A DNA stretch of 64,000 bases from Apostichopus japonicus (GCF_037975245.1 NC_092568.1:27214501-27278500), one strand, 5' to 3'. Counted from the stretch's first letter, positions 24,391 through 38,800 are shown. Notes: generated by a model not told the origin, from the sequence alone. Made by a program: numbers and translations.

Positions 24391-25479
24391 CTAAATCAGT
24401 ATATAAAGACATAGAATAAAGTCTCCTACATTATAACTTCAGCAATACTATAATAGCGCGAAATATGGCATCGATGCAAATGAGAAGAAACCATTTACAA
24501 TCATTTACTAAAATATTCCAGTTTGTCTTTCATAATACTAAGACTTGTATATCATAATATTATCTTTCATATGGTATCTTACAATTATTCTGATTGTTTC
24601 ATTGTTTATATGCTTGGCTTTTCTTTGCCTTTACAATTGCTTTCTTCTTCTGAGTTCCCCGTTTGTAGCTGTTACTCTTTGCCTGTTAGTAGATTTGGTG
24701 TTTTGCATACATCTGGAATTTAACAACTCTTCAGTTCTTTGTGAACTCCTGCAGCCTTGACCTCACGAGAACAAACCATCGCATGTAAGATGCCCCTTCC
24801 TCCTCCCCCTCCCCGTCTTTCCTCCCTATAACAACAGCCATGATATTTTTCTGAAATGTATCGCAGGGCCCTTTTGGGGGAAGGGGGGGTGCCCTTTTCA
24901 GGGATGTTATAGAGGGTGTATATGGACCCAACCCGTGGAAGTTACAGCGTTTTCAGATTTTCGTGGTTTTCCTTAGCGAGTTGAAAGTGAGAAAAATTCA
25001 ATTTCTATTGAGTTTATTTCAAATCCCCGGTACGGGTCCAGGCCAGGCCTTGTTAATATTTCCAAAATAAAGGAAATTTGGACGTAAGGGAAGTTTTTTC
25101 AGCAAATGTATCCCTTGCCCCTCCTATGTGGTGCCGCAACTGCGTCACCAATGTAGTATACAACTATACTCTCAAAAGTGGTGTCCCTACGCAACAGGTG
25201 CTCGCCCTCTTTAACTTTCAATTATACGTCTGTAACGGCTTCACTTTTCAAACAATTTCCTTATTTTTCCGTAAATTAAGGAAATAGAACGGTACTATGA
25301 ACTCCGAGGAGACAACAACATAAAACAAAAACTAAAACCAAACAAACACAACAGATATTCATGTATATTTATCGAATATATTTATGAGTGTATGATGGGT
25401 GACCATATTACATTTGCAGAGTATTTGCTATTGTTTGTTGTCCTATAAACGATGAACATGATTTAATATGTGATTCAAC

Positions 25480-25920
25480 GACAAATCAACCAGTTGGGAC
25501 AATTTTGCTAATACCACTAATTTTTACTCTCATATAATACTTCTCAGGACTGTACTGACTGTTTGGACAGTTCTTAGCCATTGTCTAAACGAATCGGAAT
25601 ATTCAGTTTCCATGCTGACTGTATAAGAACATTGAAGCATTACGTGAAATGCATGACAGTGTAAAACTAATTTTGCCCGACAGGCTGGTACAAATACTTG
25701 TCTTAAGCGACAAGGCAGCCAGTTGGGACATTTTTTAATGCTAATACCTCTATAAACTGTCCTCCCATATCATGCTTCAAAACACTCGTATTGTCTGTAC
25801 AAACAGTTCCTTACCTTTATCTAATAGAAACATGATATTCATGCTGCTCATACTGACAACACAAGCGTTTTGAAGCGGAACATGAAAGTACGGTATAGAA
25901 AAAGTTGTCCCTACTGGATG
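25480..25920. repeat. Tandem pair of about 210-bp imperfect hairpins
   Basis: Two diverged copies (about 25480-25690 and 25708-25920) each begin CGACAA..C.GCCAGTTGGGACA. The second copy ends GTTGTCCCTACTGG, the near complement of its start, and its interior pairs as well (GCTTCAAAACACTCGTATTGTC with GACAACACAAGCGTTTTGAAGC). Each unit is thus a long imperfect foldback. It may be a MITE-like element or a hairpin RNA source; no coding potential. Confidence 0.6.
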
Positions 25921-26473
25921 GACATGGATAGAAAGTCATGCATATTCAACGATTAACGGATACGTCACATTTAGTACTGTCGGCGAATCAAACTATAGTC
26001 CTTCATGTTCGACTACACAAATCTCTAACATGAAAATCCTACTTAATCTACAAACGATGAAAGTATAATGATTCCCTTTTCTTCTTATTTATTATATTTC
26101 TTCCTGAAAATGTCCTCTAGATTAATTTCATTATAGATTGTTTTAATTATAATCGTTTCATTGTGGCAATTCAGAAGAAGATGACCTGAAACTATGATAA
26201 TTTTTCAGCAACTTTTGTGATTTATGAAACCTTATTCAGTCCTTTGGATTATCCTTTTCTTTCCTTCTCTTTTTTGATTCATGTTTTATTTGCACATTCT
26301 GTTCGAAAATATAATATATATATTATCGTATGATTGACACGTTGGTAGTACGCTTTACGAAGGTTTGTTAATATATAAAGTCCGTACATATGAATTAGGT
26401 CTCCTAATTGATTAGAGAGCAAAAACAGAGAGAAGAAAAAACAAGCAGTATATAATATTATAGGTCTAATGTT

Positions 26474-29400
26474 TTAGCGAAGGAATATTCCCAACAGAAA
26501 ACTGAAAAGGACAATCAAAATTGAAGACTTTGTCACAGTTGAAACTGATTCCGCAGCCTGCCCGCTGTTCAAATTGGTGTAAAAATACGGAAAATCCTGC
26601 AAATATCAAAAGGAAAAAGATGTGTGAAAGAAACTAGTACTTGAACAATTCAACTTTTATCTAAAAATTAAGTAAAAGAAAAAGAAAAGCATTAAGCACA
26701 AATACTCTTCTATATGTAAATGATTTTCCCTGTTTTCAAGGATTAGTATAGGTAGAAATCTCTTGTCAAAATAAAAAGCTATATTTATTTAACAACTTTG
26801 CCGTTATTAATAGCTATTTTCTGCATCTTGTTTACAACAAGAAAAAGCAACTTAGGACTAAGGAGAAAGTGTCTTGTCCAACTAAGGACGGGAAACTTGA
26901 AAACCAAACAGCTGAACTAAGAAACAGGAGAACTCGATGACCATAAAACATACATAATATTCTATTAGTATTTTTAAAACAAAATACAGGAAAATTTGCG
27001 CTTTTACCTCGGAGGGACAATCAATGCTTCCTTTTGGGTCCCATGATTTGGCCTTTTGTCCAACTGGTTGCAGCTGTCGATAATAAAAAAAGCTAAATGT
27101 GAATCAGATCATTATAAGTTAGGTAGCCTTTATTTCAGAGTTGCAAGACAGCAGAAGCTATATTCTAAAAAATGTGAAAGAAAACATGTAAGAGCCCTAC
27201 AAATCATTTCAAAATATAACGCGGCATATTCAGTGGTGTTCGCAATGGTTTGTGTGCAAGGGGAGGGGGGGGGGGGTGGGGTTAGGGCGGCCATGGGCCA
27301 TTCCCCAACCTTAGACTGTGAGGGGTACATGGTTCAGTCAGGAAAGAATAAGGCTACTCCTCTGGATGTGCACCTCTTTTTTCGACCTCATACAAAACAT
27401 TTTTACGTTAGACCTAACTATAGATAGTTTATAATCCAAATATATCTCCGAACGTCTATATTTTCTGGGATTGACCCACAATCCACCCCCCCCCCCCTGC
27501 ATAAGTCTCGTCTTAAGCAGCACATGGGCTACACTTTAACAAGTTTGAACGTTTGGTTATATCTTTCCAGGAATATTTAAGAAACGCACATGGTAAGAAT
27601 TGATTTCAAAGCACTTTTTTCAAGTTGTAATTGTTGGTATTATTTAGCAGGTTACATCCAATTGTGCCTAAACGTAACTCTTTTTTTTTTCAAATCTCGT
27701 TCCAAAAGGTTCATTTTAGCTTCGAATTAGCACCAACAACAGTTAATAACGATATATATATGCAAATAAGGATAGGTTTGTAATGAAATCGTCTACATGA
27801 AGTGTGTAGGACATAAGTCTATAGTATTAACTACTGTTGTGTAATTTGAGGCGTGTCTGCACATACCATGTTATTCCAGATATCTTTGGCTCCCACAGCA
27901 TGGCCACGGGAACTAAAATGAAAGCAATCCGGTGCAAAATAGGAGCCATCCACTTCACCATTCTACGAAAGGAATAGACAAATTAAAAAACGAACAGACG
28001 TTTAAGTAATACTTAACTTTATCATATATCTGCATCAATAAAATTAAATATGCAAAGGATATCTTTTGAAAAATGTTCTAAATAGAAATAACATTTAATT
28101 GTTGAGTCAAATTCTCGATGGAAAACTATATTTTTTTGAATTAGTTGAAATGCAAATCAGTACAAGCATGTCATATAATAAAGTAGCATGCACTTGCATA
28201 AGAAGGTGCAAATATTTGATTGTCAAACGAGATTCTTATTGTCATTTGATATTAAGATAAAAGAAAACCCCAAAAGCTTATTAAATAATTTATGATTTTC
28301 TTACGTCCAAAAATGGCATGTGTGTCTCTTCAAGAAACGGCTGGTAAACGACTGTGAAGTCATCTCTGGTGTCATATCGTCCACTCATGATAAGCGCTTC
28401 AGTTTGTCTCTGAGAAATTGATAGTTCAATCGATTACACACATTGAGTACATTGAATCGTTCTTCATATTCCAAGTCATGGCAGTACTCCCCATTCCCCA
28501 CCCCCTCCCATCGTTAAGTCCTCACATCAACCCAATTATTAAACCCTAAATATATCTCACAATACCCCATAGCCTCGACCCAAGCTCTTCAACCATGTCA
28601 CAATTATGGAGAAAGAAAACTTATGTTGATGAGGGAATATTAAATTAAAAAAACATTCCAAAGACACAAGGGAATTAATTAAATGATGTCGCTGGTCCTG
28701 TTATAGCTGCCAAATTCTAAATCCTTACTACATCAATATTGCGAATCACTCAAAATGAAGTAATACTTTTAGGTCTGTTATATTATACTTTTCTCTTCAT
28801 AATTTTTTTTTTATAGGGGATGACGTATGCTCACTTGATAAGCTCGTGTAAGATCCCATATGTGTTCATTCAAGTCACCTTGCAGGAACATAGCACACCC
28901 GCATGCACCTCTATAAGGATCGAAAGAAAGAATAATGAATGAAGGAGACGAGACTATGAGAAATCCTATCCAATTAACAAAACGAGGATTCCATGTAATG
29001 ACCTTGGTTAATAGGTCAATACTCACTAAGCCTAAGGAAAACGTCCTATTAGAGAATACTATATGCACTTATAGTTCACACTTGAACGAATCTCGTTTCG
29101 CTATTAAATATGACGACAGCACCAGGGCCCGATTTACTAGTGAGCAAGATAGTCCCGGGTCCAGGGCCCAAGTTGGAGGATCCCAATAGGAGAAAAGTCG
29201 CTTACAGATACTTTGTTGACTTGAAGTTTTGTTTCCAATGAAGATCAGTCCCTTCTATTAAAATATTTCGAAATTATAATTTTATCGCCATCGCGGTTTG
29301 TATTGATGAGAGAGATAATAAACTTACATGTGAATGACGTCACATTTTGGTGTACTGTAATAACCGAGCTCTGGAATGAGCAGGATTCCAAGAACGTTGA

Positions 29401-31344
29401 CAAATGTTCTGGGTAGATTTTCGTGCATGATGTCCAGCGCCTGACGTATATACTCAACGTACTGTTCAGTTGAGTATTTGTTTTCATTGAAACAATACTG
29501 ACACAGGTCATTTCCTCCAATAAACAAGGTCACGACCTTCCAGTCGTTTTCGTTATCTACTTCCGGGTCAGCTAAGATACGTTCTACTAATTCCCAAGCT
29601 TGTTCTGGCATATGTCTGTATAGGAAAGAGGCAATATATTGAGAAATGTATATTTTTTTCAATAACATCGATATTAATGATTATCCATTATTGAATATAC
29701 AACATGATTTTCAGGGTAAGAAATAAAAAAATTCTTACAGCTCGTAATACCCTTTTTATTGAATATTAATGATATGATTGGATATTCAAACAATGTATCA
29801 TGAATAGTTTTAATCGTTTGTGGGCGCGCACGTGTGTGTGCTGGATCAATGATGAAATTGAGGTGTGAAAGGGTAGGGTGGGGATGGGGTGTGAATTGGG
29901 TGCAGGGGAGGGTACAGTGTGTGTATGAGTCTAAGTTTTAAGCGCTCAATAGCTAGTGCATATCAACTCGTATATGCAGTATAAAGATTCTTACTCTGCT
30001 CTAGCGCCACTCACAGCCACGTTAAATCGTGCAGCAGGACTGTTTGGACCGCCAGTTCCACGAGAATAGCCTTTCAAATCAGGGTTGTAAAATTTGATTA
30101 TATCTAAAGAGGAGAAAGAAAAAAAAAGACCAAAATGCAATTTTCCATTCGTTTTGTAGCAAATTTCGACAACCAGAGAACCTCGAACCTATAAAATTTG
30201 CCATCCGTGACGTGTAAAGCTGTATCTATTTATTTAATGTTATTTGTGTTAGTACAAAAGTGTTGCTAGCACATCAGTCCGACCTCAGTCTAAACACCGT
30301 CCTCAAACTGGTCGTCTGGTATTTGCTGATTCAACATTACCAGATGACATTAAAGCTATAAAGATAAACAGAGCCACCAGTATTAAGTTGTACAGATGAC
30401 ATCGAGTATAGGCTACTAGTGTTACGTTTGTTTCTCCCTTAAGTTAAAGAAGATCACAGGATCAAGGGCGTAGGAACCGGGGGGCTGGGGAGCTCCAGCC
30501 CCCCCCAGTGAAAAATATGGAGGGGCGGAAGTATCATTCCGCCCCCCCCCCCCCGCTTCGCAAGTCAGAAAACCCCTTTTCATTTCCAAATGAGAAAAAA
30601 AATCTCATTTGGAGCACCAAATTGCATCTAAGGCCAGGTGAAAATGCAAAATTATATACAAAATGGAATGGGTGGGTTGAAGTGTGCTATATTGCACCAA
30701 ATTGCATCTGAGGCCACCTGGAAATGCAAAACAATTCCAAAGGGGAGGGGGACACCCCCTTCCCTTAGACCCCTCCCCCAGGCCGGCCATCAGTCTTCAG
30801 CCCCCCCCCCCACTCAAAAGTACCTTCCTACGCCACTGCACAGGATCATATGTGGACAAGTGTTTCGTTCTTGTCTATAGAGGGGAGGGGTACAGGGATG
30901 GGAGGGGAAGAAACTAGTTTCAATCTTCAAATATCCGTCATAACCCATGATGTTTTCATACACTTTAACATGGACTTTTAATATTGATATTTCATTTGTT
31001 TCCGTGTTGGAGTACTGTTGACTTCTTGATTAAAAAAAATGGCAAATGGAACAATGAGTAATTAATATAGTATATAATAAGTAAATAAGAAACACTTACT
31101 TGCCACAGTTAAAACGGTATTGATGTCCTCGTCTCCACCAACACTATAAACAAGCAGAAATTGAAAAAAAGGAAAGATTATTTCTGTTTTGGTGCAATAA
31201 TTTCCGGTATTTAACCTTATATACTCAAGTACATGCGGTAACACAGGCGTACCACAGCCAAATGCTGTGTATAAGTAACCAAGTTGAGATACTTCGAGAA
31301 ACACAGTAAATTATTGTAAACAGCAATAACAACACAACAAATAG

Positions 31345-31391
<47 letters not shown>

Positions 31392-34300
31392 ATATATATA
31401 TATATTTATATATGACTCCACATATATAACTCCACATATATAACTCCATATATATAACTCCACACGAGAACCAAGTTTACCTCCATGACAGACCTCTGTA
31501 TTCTCTCACAAGGTTTACTAACGTACAGGACTCCATCCCGAAAGCTGCCTACAGGAAGAATAGATACATAATTACAACGACATTTGCGTGGAATTTATAT
31601 AGCTTAGCTTAGCTTAAGTTCAGATGACACGAATGATTTTGTATCAACAAAAAATTAGCATACGTTTCTATATAAAGTTTTACAAACTAATTTAGTTTTA
31701 TTTACAGTAACTAACTGACACTCTAATTTATACATATTTAAACTGTGCCCAAATTTCCAAAGTTGACTGAAATTACAATTAATATGGTACCGTATATACG
31801 TTATCACGTTGTTATTGTTCTTCAGTACTGTAGATTGGTCGTTAATTCCAAATGGTTTGAAAATAGTTAATCTATTGCATTGAATCTTTTTGTAAGAAAT
31901 TTTAAGGTGCAGTTAAGGTCACATAAACTCGTTGTTCAGACGTGAATAATGCATACGGATAAAATTAAAAGGAACAACTGTGTTAAACACATTACTTGTT
32001 TCTTTTGTTTTAATTGCATTTTTTAAAGAACACTTTCAAATAACTTAATTTATATATTTTTTTCAGTCTTACCGTCAACGAATCTCCCAATGCTCCAATA
32101 ACAGAGATATCGGCCGGGGTAAGTTTATGAACTGTGTTAGTAAATATGGAGATTAGATACAAGTCAGCCAGATACGATTTTACAAGAATGAATACGTACC
32201 GTGGTTAAGTATGTTCTACCCCACCATCACACTACCAACATCTCTCTCTCTCCATCTCACACAATTGAAAGATTAACGAGCGTGTTGTCTATACAGAAAA
32301 CACCATGGTAAATGCAAATTATATTAAAATATAACAAAATAATTTATCTTTCCTCTTTAATCTGCACCCTCCATCTATCCTCATATTATCATCCGTCTTA
32401 TCCGTCTATCAGGTACCCATCTTGCTCTTATCCAATATTCTCTTTCATGTATTCTTTACTGTTAAACCTTTTTGCCCTCTACATCTTAGTTTATCATCTC
32501 CCTCTGTAAGTTCCGTTTTCGTCTATTTCATTTATACAATATCAAATCTCCTAACACTGTATGATGCATTCGCTTTTCTGGGTTCCTTAATTTTCCCTTA
32601 TCCCTTATATTTATTCCCCTATACCTATATTTTCACTCCCCAAACCACATATTCATCCCCATATCCCTTATATCAATTCTCTTCCCCCTATATCCATTCC
32701 CTCTCCCCGTAGTTATTTCTCATACCCCTATATTCATTCTATATCCCATAGAGTTCCTTCCCCTATCCCCCTATATTCATTCCCTATCCCCATATATGCA
32801 TTTCTCTTCTGTTACAGTTTAATTTTGTACATCCTGTTCTGATTATTTTAACACAACAGAGACATCATATGCATTTATATAGTCGTAATGATACTCTTGC
32901 TTTCTCAGGAGGCCGTCTCATGAGGAAGAATAAAAAGTGAAGTTTGTTTTACCTGAGGTTGGGATTTCTGTTGATTCCATTGGAGGACATGTGAACGGAA
33001 ACTCACTCACCTTAAAACAAATTGAAAAATGTTATAGAACTAGTGTGTTTTCAAGCAATCGTTGACTGAAGTATTAAAGTCGTGTATGCTTAATAGCAAG
33101 TTAATAACACCATAATTTCAACTGATATACTGCAACCACTTCCGTTGCTACTAACACTGCCATTGCATCTTCACTACCAGAAACACTATAACTACCCACA
33201 ACACTACCTCTATTAGCACTAATTCTACCAATCTCACTACCATACCACAATAACAGTTACTACCATACACTATAACATCTCTATCTGTATAACACTATCA
33301 TTAGCCCACCACCTACTGAATACGAATACTGATATGGCTAGGCTACTGCCCTGACTGCAAAGTGTTAAACATTACAAAGTGTATCAAATTATGAACCTCT
33401 TTTGTACCTCAATTTACATCATTTTTTTGTATATGAAGTAAATATAAAATAAGGTACTTTTATACACAAGGAGACCATGGATTTATCTTCTCGAACCTGT
33501 AAATACACTTAGCCAAATAGACTACATTTACTTACATAGTTGATACGACAGAGCAATGGATTCTCGTCTTCAGCTACGTCATAGATGTCATCGTCAAATT
33601 TAGGAGTCATGCTGTTAACAATATCCAGGAAATGAAGCCATTCATCTGAAGGAAAGGAGCAGTGGGAGAAGATACGTCCATAGGCAGAGATAGTTTTAAG
33701 CCCACTTAAAACCGCGCGGATCGGGGTGGGTGGGGGTGATATGCACCCACCCCTTTTAATCCACACAAAAACTTAAGCAGGTATGAGCACAACCTTCCGT
33801 GTAGATATCACTATAGACCAAATTTAGTTTCATCTTGAGCAGGCCACCCCTCCCCCTATACGGTTCAACGACCCCTGGACCTTACCCCTCTTTATGTATA
33901 AATTTGTCACCCCTCCTGGTTGTGGAACAATTGTTTCCCTCTTATATAGCTTATTATTATTATTTTAAATGATGAAACATTAAAATATTCTCACGCTTAG
34001 AAATTTAGTTTAGAAGTTTATAATTGTTGATATAATATATCCTGTGAAAGTAAGAAAGCAAAATGAACTTTTTGTTTTATAACTTGCTTGTTTGTAAATT
34101 AATTCAAAGTTTCCAGCCACAATGTGAGACAAACCTTCAATGAAATGTTGAAATTGTTTGATAACTGAGGAAATCACGAAGTGGGGACGGTTGAGGGGGG
34201 GGGGGCAGTCATGGACAGTGCGTGACCGACAGAAACAAGTAATAAAGCAGAGTAAAACCAGAGCCATTGTTTTATTGAAGATGAAAGGGTAACACGAGTT

Positions 34301-34558
34301 ATGTTACTGATACAACTGTACACAACCCTCCTTTAATTATTGTTCACTCACAGACCCCTTGAACAAGGATGGCGTCTCGACTTCCTCATCATCGTACGAA
34401 AAAAATATTGTTACTAATTCCATTTGACGATAGCCTGCTAGTTCTTAAGAAATATTGTAAATTAACTTACCTTGTCTGTGGTAGTTTGAGGGGAAGTCAC
34501 TTTCGGCCAAAGAAAGTCCCACAAATGAGCAGAGGAATAAGAAAACTGCAAATTTCAT
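26474..34558 (-). CDS. PLB1: Gene C: phospholipase B1-like GDSL/SGNH hydrolase, complete, 13 exons
   Basis: Coding exons in transcript order: 34558-34471, 33645-33536, 33010-32953, 32131-32073, 31548-31481, 31143-31100, 30103-29995, 29615-29328, 28910-28835, 28409-28305, 27962-27867, 27073-27008, 26596-26474; 1290 nt, 429 residues. The signal peptide is [18 protein letters not shown]. Catalytic blocks: GDSLT 101-105 (Ser103), SGARA block II, IGGNDLC (Asn214), APDCFHFS (Asp347, His350), so all SGNH positions are canonical. The terminal exon begins [11 protein letters not shown] and ends in a hydrophobic run followed only by Arg before TAA, compatible with a GPI signal. Closest to gene B, with very similar exon sequences and matching lengths for exons 2 to 12; intron sizes differ mainly through insertions in B. 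Confidence 0.93.
30465..30838. mobile_element. Non-autonomous inverted-repeat transposon with 10-bp target duplication
   Basis: The element starts AGGGCGTAGGAACCGGGGGG and ends CCTTCCTACGCCACTG, giving short imperfect terminal inverted repeats (GGCGTAGGAA). It is flanked on both sides by the direct repeat CACAGGATCA (30455-30464 and 30839-30848). Inside are long G/C homopolymers and an internal direct repeat (CACCAAATTGCATCT) at about 30616 and 30696. No transposase frame. It lies in intron 6 of gene C and is absent from intron 6 of gene B. Confidence 0.75.
31346..31455. repeat. AT microsatellite followed by TATATAACTCCACA repeats
   Basis: (AT)n with a central GTATGTATAT interruption, then four copies of a 15-16 bp unit TATATAACTCCACA close to the exon 5 donor of gene C. 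The position matches the AT tract in intron 5 of gene B. Confidence 0.85.
32625..32815. repeat. Degenerate pyrimidine-rich tandem repeat
   Basis: Repeated phrases of the type CCCCTATATTCATTCCCTAT, about 20-25 bp per unit, in intron 3 of gene C. A second low-complexity block of ACTACCA-like words follows at about 33170-33300 in intron 2. Confidence 0.7.
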
Positions 34559-35816
34559 GTTAATTGATTTATTATATTTTTATTGTGTTATTTCCCAAGT
34601 TTCCACCAAAGTACCAACTTTGTTCTCTTCTTCACAGTAGTCTCGTGTGACAAGTTGTTATTTTATTTATCAAAGTTGATCTTATAGACTTTGGTCATTA
34701 GAGGCATTACCCGATATTACAAGATAAACAATTTACATGTTGATTTAATCTCTTGAAGTATACCATACCCAGTACTACAAAGATCAAAGTCTGTTTCATC
34801 AAATTTATAATCTTGCACAAAATGAAGCATCGATTAAAACAAAACAAACGTAAAGAAGAGAGTAAACAAGGTTTAAACATACAAATAATAATATTAATAT
34901 AAGTAAGATTTTGTCTTTCATTACACTGTTATATCAACGGTTTGAGTTTGAGTTTTCGTTATAAATTTGTTTGTATGTTTGTTCGTTTCTTCCTTGTTTG
35001 GTATTTGTAGTAAGTTCATACTTTTCTACAATAAAAAAAAAACATAATTAGCTTGTTAACACAGGTGCAGTTGTCTGATCTGTACGTTCGCGTGGCACAC
35101 AATTACTTTATTTTACACAGAATATCCTTCTTTTTGCCCTATAAAATCGATTAAAACCAATAATACAAAATCAAATTAAAATTCACATTTTCAAAGCATA
35201 AGTCGCAGTAGTAAATGAAGTCAAAGAATAATGTTTACATATCTGACAAAAAAAGATATATATATTTATGGAAAAGAACAATAAAAACAATAAAAACAAA
35301 CAAATACATCTGTAGATTGTATCTACAGAATCCAAAAATGAACAATTAAACATGAAGAAATTTGATTCAATTCAACATAATATGTAAGATTTAGTAATCT
35401 CATTTCAATGCTGGCGGGTGGCACGAAGGTAAAGGAAAGCTTAATCGTAGATCCTGTAACGCCCCCCCCCCACCCCACCCCTCCACATCCCACCTCAACT
35501 GTAGGCCAGGAAACCTACAATAATCTAAAACATTCATAGCTGCAGTAGCATAGCAACCATAAATAAATTTAGAAATGAGCAGTCATCTATTCCCAGATTA
35601 TTTTGGAAGCAGACTTTGGTCAAAATATCATCGCCTCTCCATCAAAACTGAAAAAAATGAAGGAATTCTCCACTACTCCGCTCCTCATTCCTATACTTTG
35701 CAGGTTTAACTGTTTAATTTGGTAGTTTGCCTGGTCAGGGAAGTTCTTAATAGCACCTCCATTGATCTGGGTCTAATGGAAACCATTTTTCCTTCGCCAT
35801 ATTAGAAGACAGTAAC
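34559..35816. other. Spacer between gene C start and gene D stop
   Basis: The shortest intergenic gap of the array, about 1.26 kb. It holds the gene C promoter region, including the block at 34641-34750 shared with gene B, and the gene D 3' untranslated region. A C-rich tract lies at about 35461-35480. I see no further gene. Confidence 0.6.
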
Positions 35817-38800
35817 TCATACGAGCAAGGCTATCAGATATGACGTCAGAGCTATGATCCCACTTGAGAGTTTCATAGAGTTGTTTGGATTCGCCGGAAA
35901 ACTATTTATGTTTGTCGCTATATACGGACGTTCCTAAAAGAGAAACGATAGTTAGTTTTAAAAATGAAACAATAATTCGGCCCTCCTCTTAAATTAATTT
36001 GTAATAATTAATATGTAAATTGTACTTGCATTCCTTGTAAATGAAATCAAACCAGAAACAATTACGATAGATGTTTGCGAAGTTTCTGTCCAATGAATCT
36101 AATATTTGTAACAAGTTCATGTGAGTATGGAAATGACATTATGCATGTGTGTTAGTTAACATGCATTGTTCTACCTAATTCAATTAAGAACATCTTCGAA
36201 ATTTACATAGCGTGCACCATAATAAATGTGTAACGTTCATGTAATTTTCTTGATTAAAATCATGCATTTATTTTATTTTATTTCGTAGCTTCGTATATAA
36301 GACTCGGACGATACGTCTGAAGTTATATATAGTATGATACAGAAACTACAGGTTACTATATACGGAAACTTCATATACCTTTTATAGGGCGTTCTTCAAG
36401 AGAGAAAGATCTCCGAGTTGAACATAAATCGTTTTTTGTTTAAATCAGAGTTATTAATTAAAAAGATATTAATTACTATATGCAGACTTACTTCAGAAGG
36501 ACAAGCAACAAACCCAGAAGGATCCCATGAGCGGTTTTTTTGTCCCACTGGTGCCATCTGTAAGGATATATTCAATGAATTAAAGATTGTTATACCTGTA
36601 ATAAGTTCAAAGATTATTTATCTTGTGAGAATATCTATATCGATATTAAATCTTTGGGCAAGTGATACACTAAGGTCTCAGTAGGTAAATGAACCGATGA
36701 ACTTGTTAGTTTAAATTTGGTTACTTGCAAAATATCACCAGCGAGAATTTAATGAAGAAAACGACAAATTCAATTATTGAAGATAATTCTCTCATTATTT
36801 ATGTTTATTATATCATACTTTCTTTCCTCCTCACGCTCTGTGACATATATACATGATTCCTTGACGACTGTCGCCCAACTGAAATAATATGAGTTATGTA
36901 GAACTCACCAGGTTGTTCCAGAGTTCCTTTGCTCCAAGTGAATGACCTTTGGAACTCAAATGAAAACAATCTGGTGCAAAGTATTGCTTGTCAACCTCTC
37001 CGCCCTTTAGAAAAAAAGATAAAAGCAAGAATTGGGAAGCGGGATCTTCAGGCCCGTAACCAGGCCGGGTCACGTGGGGACGTGCCACTCCGTGCAGACT
37101 ATTGTGACCCCCGATCTATGCACCATCATGTGTACCAAAGCATAACAATGTACAGAACACGAGTATTGTGCCCCCCCCCCCCACTCCAATTGAAACTGCT
37201 GGTGCCCCTTCCTGGCTTCAGGCCAGGGAACTTTCATGCGCCCATCGAGGAAGCCATTTTATGACAGAACCTCGTTTGTGATATTATGAGCAGAGAGCAA
37301 ATAATATCAAACGTATGGTAACCTTTCATATGTGGATATATTACCTGTTGCCTTGGAATCAATGAATCAACAAGAAACGGCTGGTAAACGACTGTAAAGT
37401 CGTCACGTGTGTCGTATCGGCCACTCAAAATCAAAGCTTCAGTAAAGTCCTGATGGGAAAGTTATAAATGAGGTATGGACTTCAATACGGACCACAGGAG
37501 TGTATTAATTTGCATATATTTATATATAATATTATCTAAATTAATCAAGCACAAATTTGGAATGAAATTGATGCATAGAAAGTATAGTTATAATTATAAA
37601 TGTAGTGTTAATGAATGTCCTCTAGCATATTTCTTCGAAATCCTTTCTAAGCAAAACTGCACAAGCTCGCTTTGAAATTTCAAAAACATATTGCAATGTT
37701 TTGTGGCGGTGTCAGGTTAAAGTCATTTATAATTAAATAATTGAATTATTATAAAGAACATTTATCTCTCACTTGATATTTTCTGGTCAGCTCCTTCGTG
37801 AAAACTTGATTTTCTTCTGTGAAAATACAGGGACAGGCAAATCTACAGAAAATAGCAAGATGTAAATTAGAAGAATCCATTCAGCGCATAGGGATTTCCT
37901 AGTGAGGGCCCTCTACAGGTTCACGTGTTTTGACCTCCCATTGCGCCAGCCCCCCCCCCCCCCCCTCACACCTTCCCACCATCGAATGAGCTGACAAAAA
38001 TAACACTTTTATAATATACTTTGTGATAAAAGGTGAAGCCCTCTCTCCCAGACAAGTCTTCACCTATCCCTTGCCCTATATAGAACTAGCTGTCTGCAAT
38101 TGAATGAGTCTGCCCATAACATTAATCGTAATGTTTTATGTTGATTTCATACTGGGGCGTCAAGAGCCGTGCAGAGGGCCACTGGTACAGTTATGTCACC
38201 GGGTCTCCTTTTGAAGGCCTTATTTTCCTCATGTAAAATTTAAAAACGAGAAGACATATTTTCTTTTATATCTTATTTTCCTGGACCCACTAATTGACCC
38301 CGTGCTACAAGTAATAACCCCACATCGAGCCCCTATACTCTAACCCAGGAGACCCCCCTCTTCCTCAATCATGCTTGAATCTATGTTACAGAATAAACTA
38401 AGAACATTGCAAACGAAACATGAGTGGCAAAGATATCAATCGTATCAGATAGACATTAAAACCCTTATATCAAACTTCAATCTATCTATAGTTGTGCTTT
38501 GAAAAGTAAATGGAAATGAATATAGGAAACAATGCATTATTGAAATTTCTTTTCACATATCTTTCTTCAACATTTCACCATATTTTTCCATACGACGAAA
38601 AAATCAATTAAAATGGGACAGAATACAGATTCCTAATATTTGGTAAAGCGTCTTTAATTAAAGTAATATTGATATATTAAATTTCATACTCACAAGTGAA
38701 TTGATTTACATATGATATCGTTGAAGTGTTCCAGCTCTGCTACTTGTAGAATCGCTACCACGTTCACAATACATCGCGGTAAATCGCGGTGTAGAATATC

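Larger units (their letters stand above)
24194..26473. other. Spacer between gene B start and gene C stop
   Basis: Contains the gene B promoter region (24200-24400), low-copy sequence, and a tandem pair of long imperfect hairpins at about 25480-25920. On the minus strand AATAAA at 26290-26285, about 185 nt after the gene C stop, is a good candidate polyadenylation signal. No recognisable protein gene. Confidence 0.6.

Noticed and set aside
36418-36684. Plus-strand 88-residue frame
   Set aside because: It is the antisense of exon 12 of gene D plus intron sequence, and begins with a non-ATG codon.
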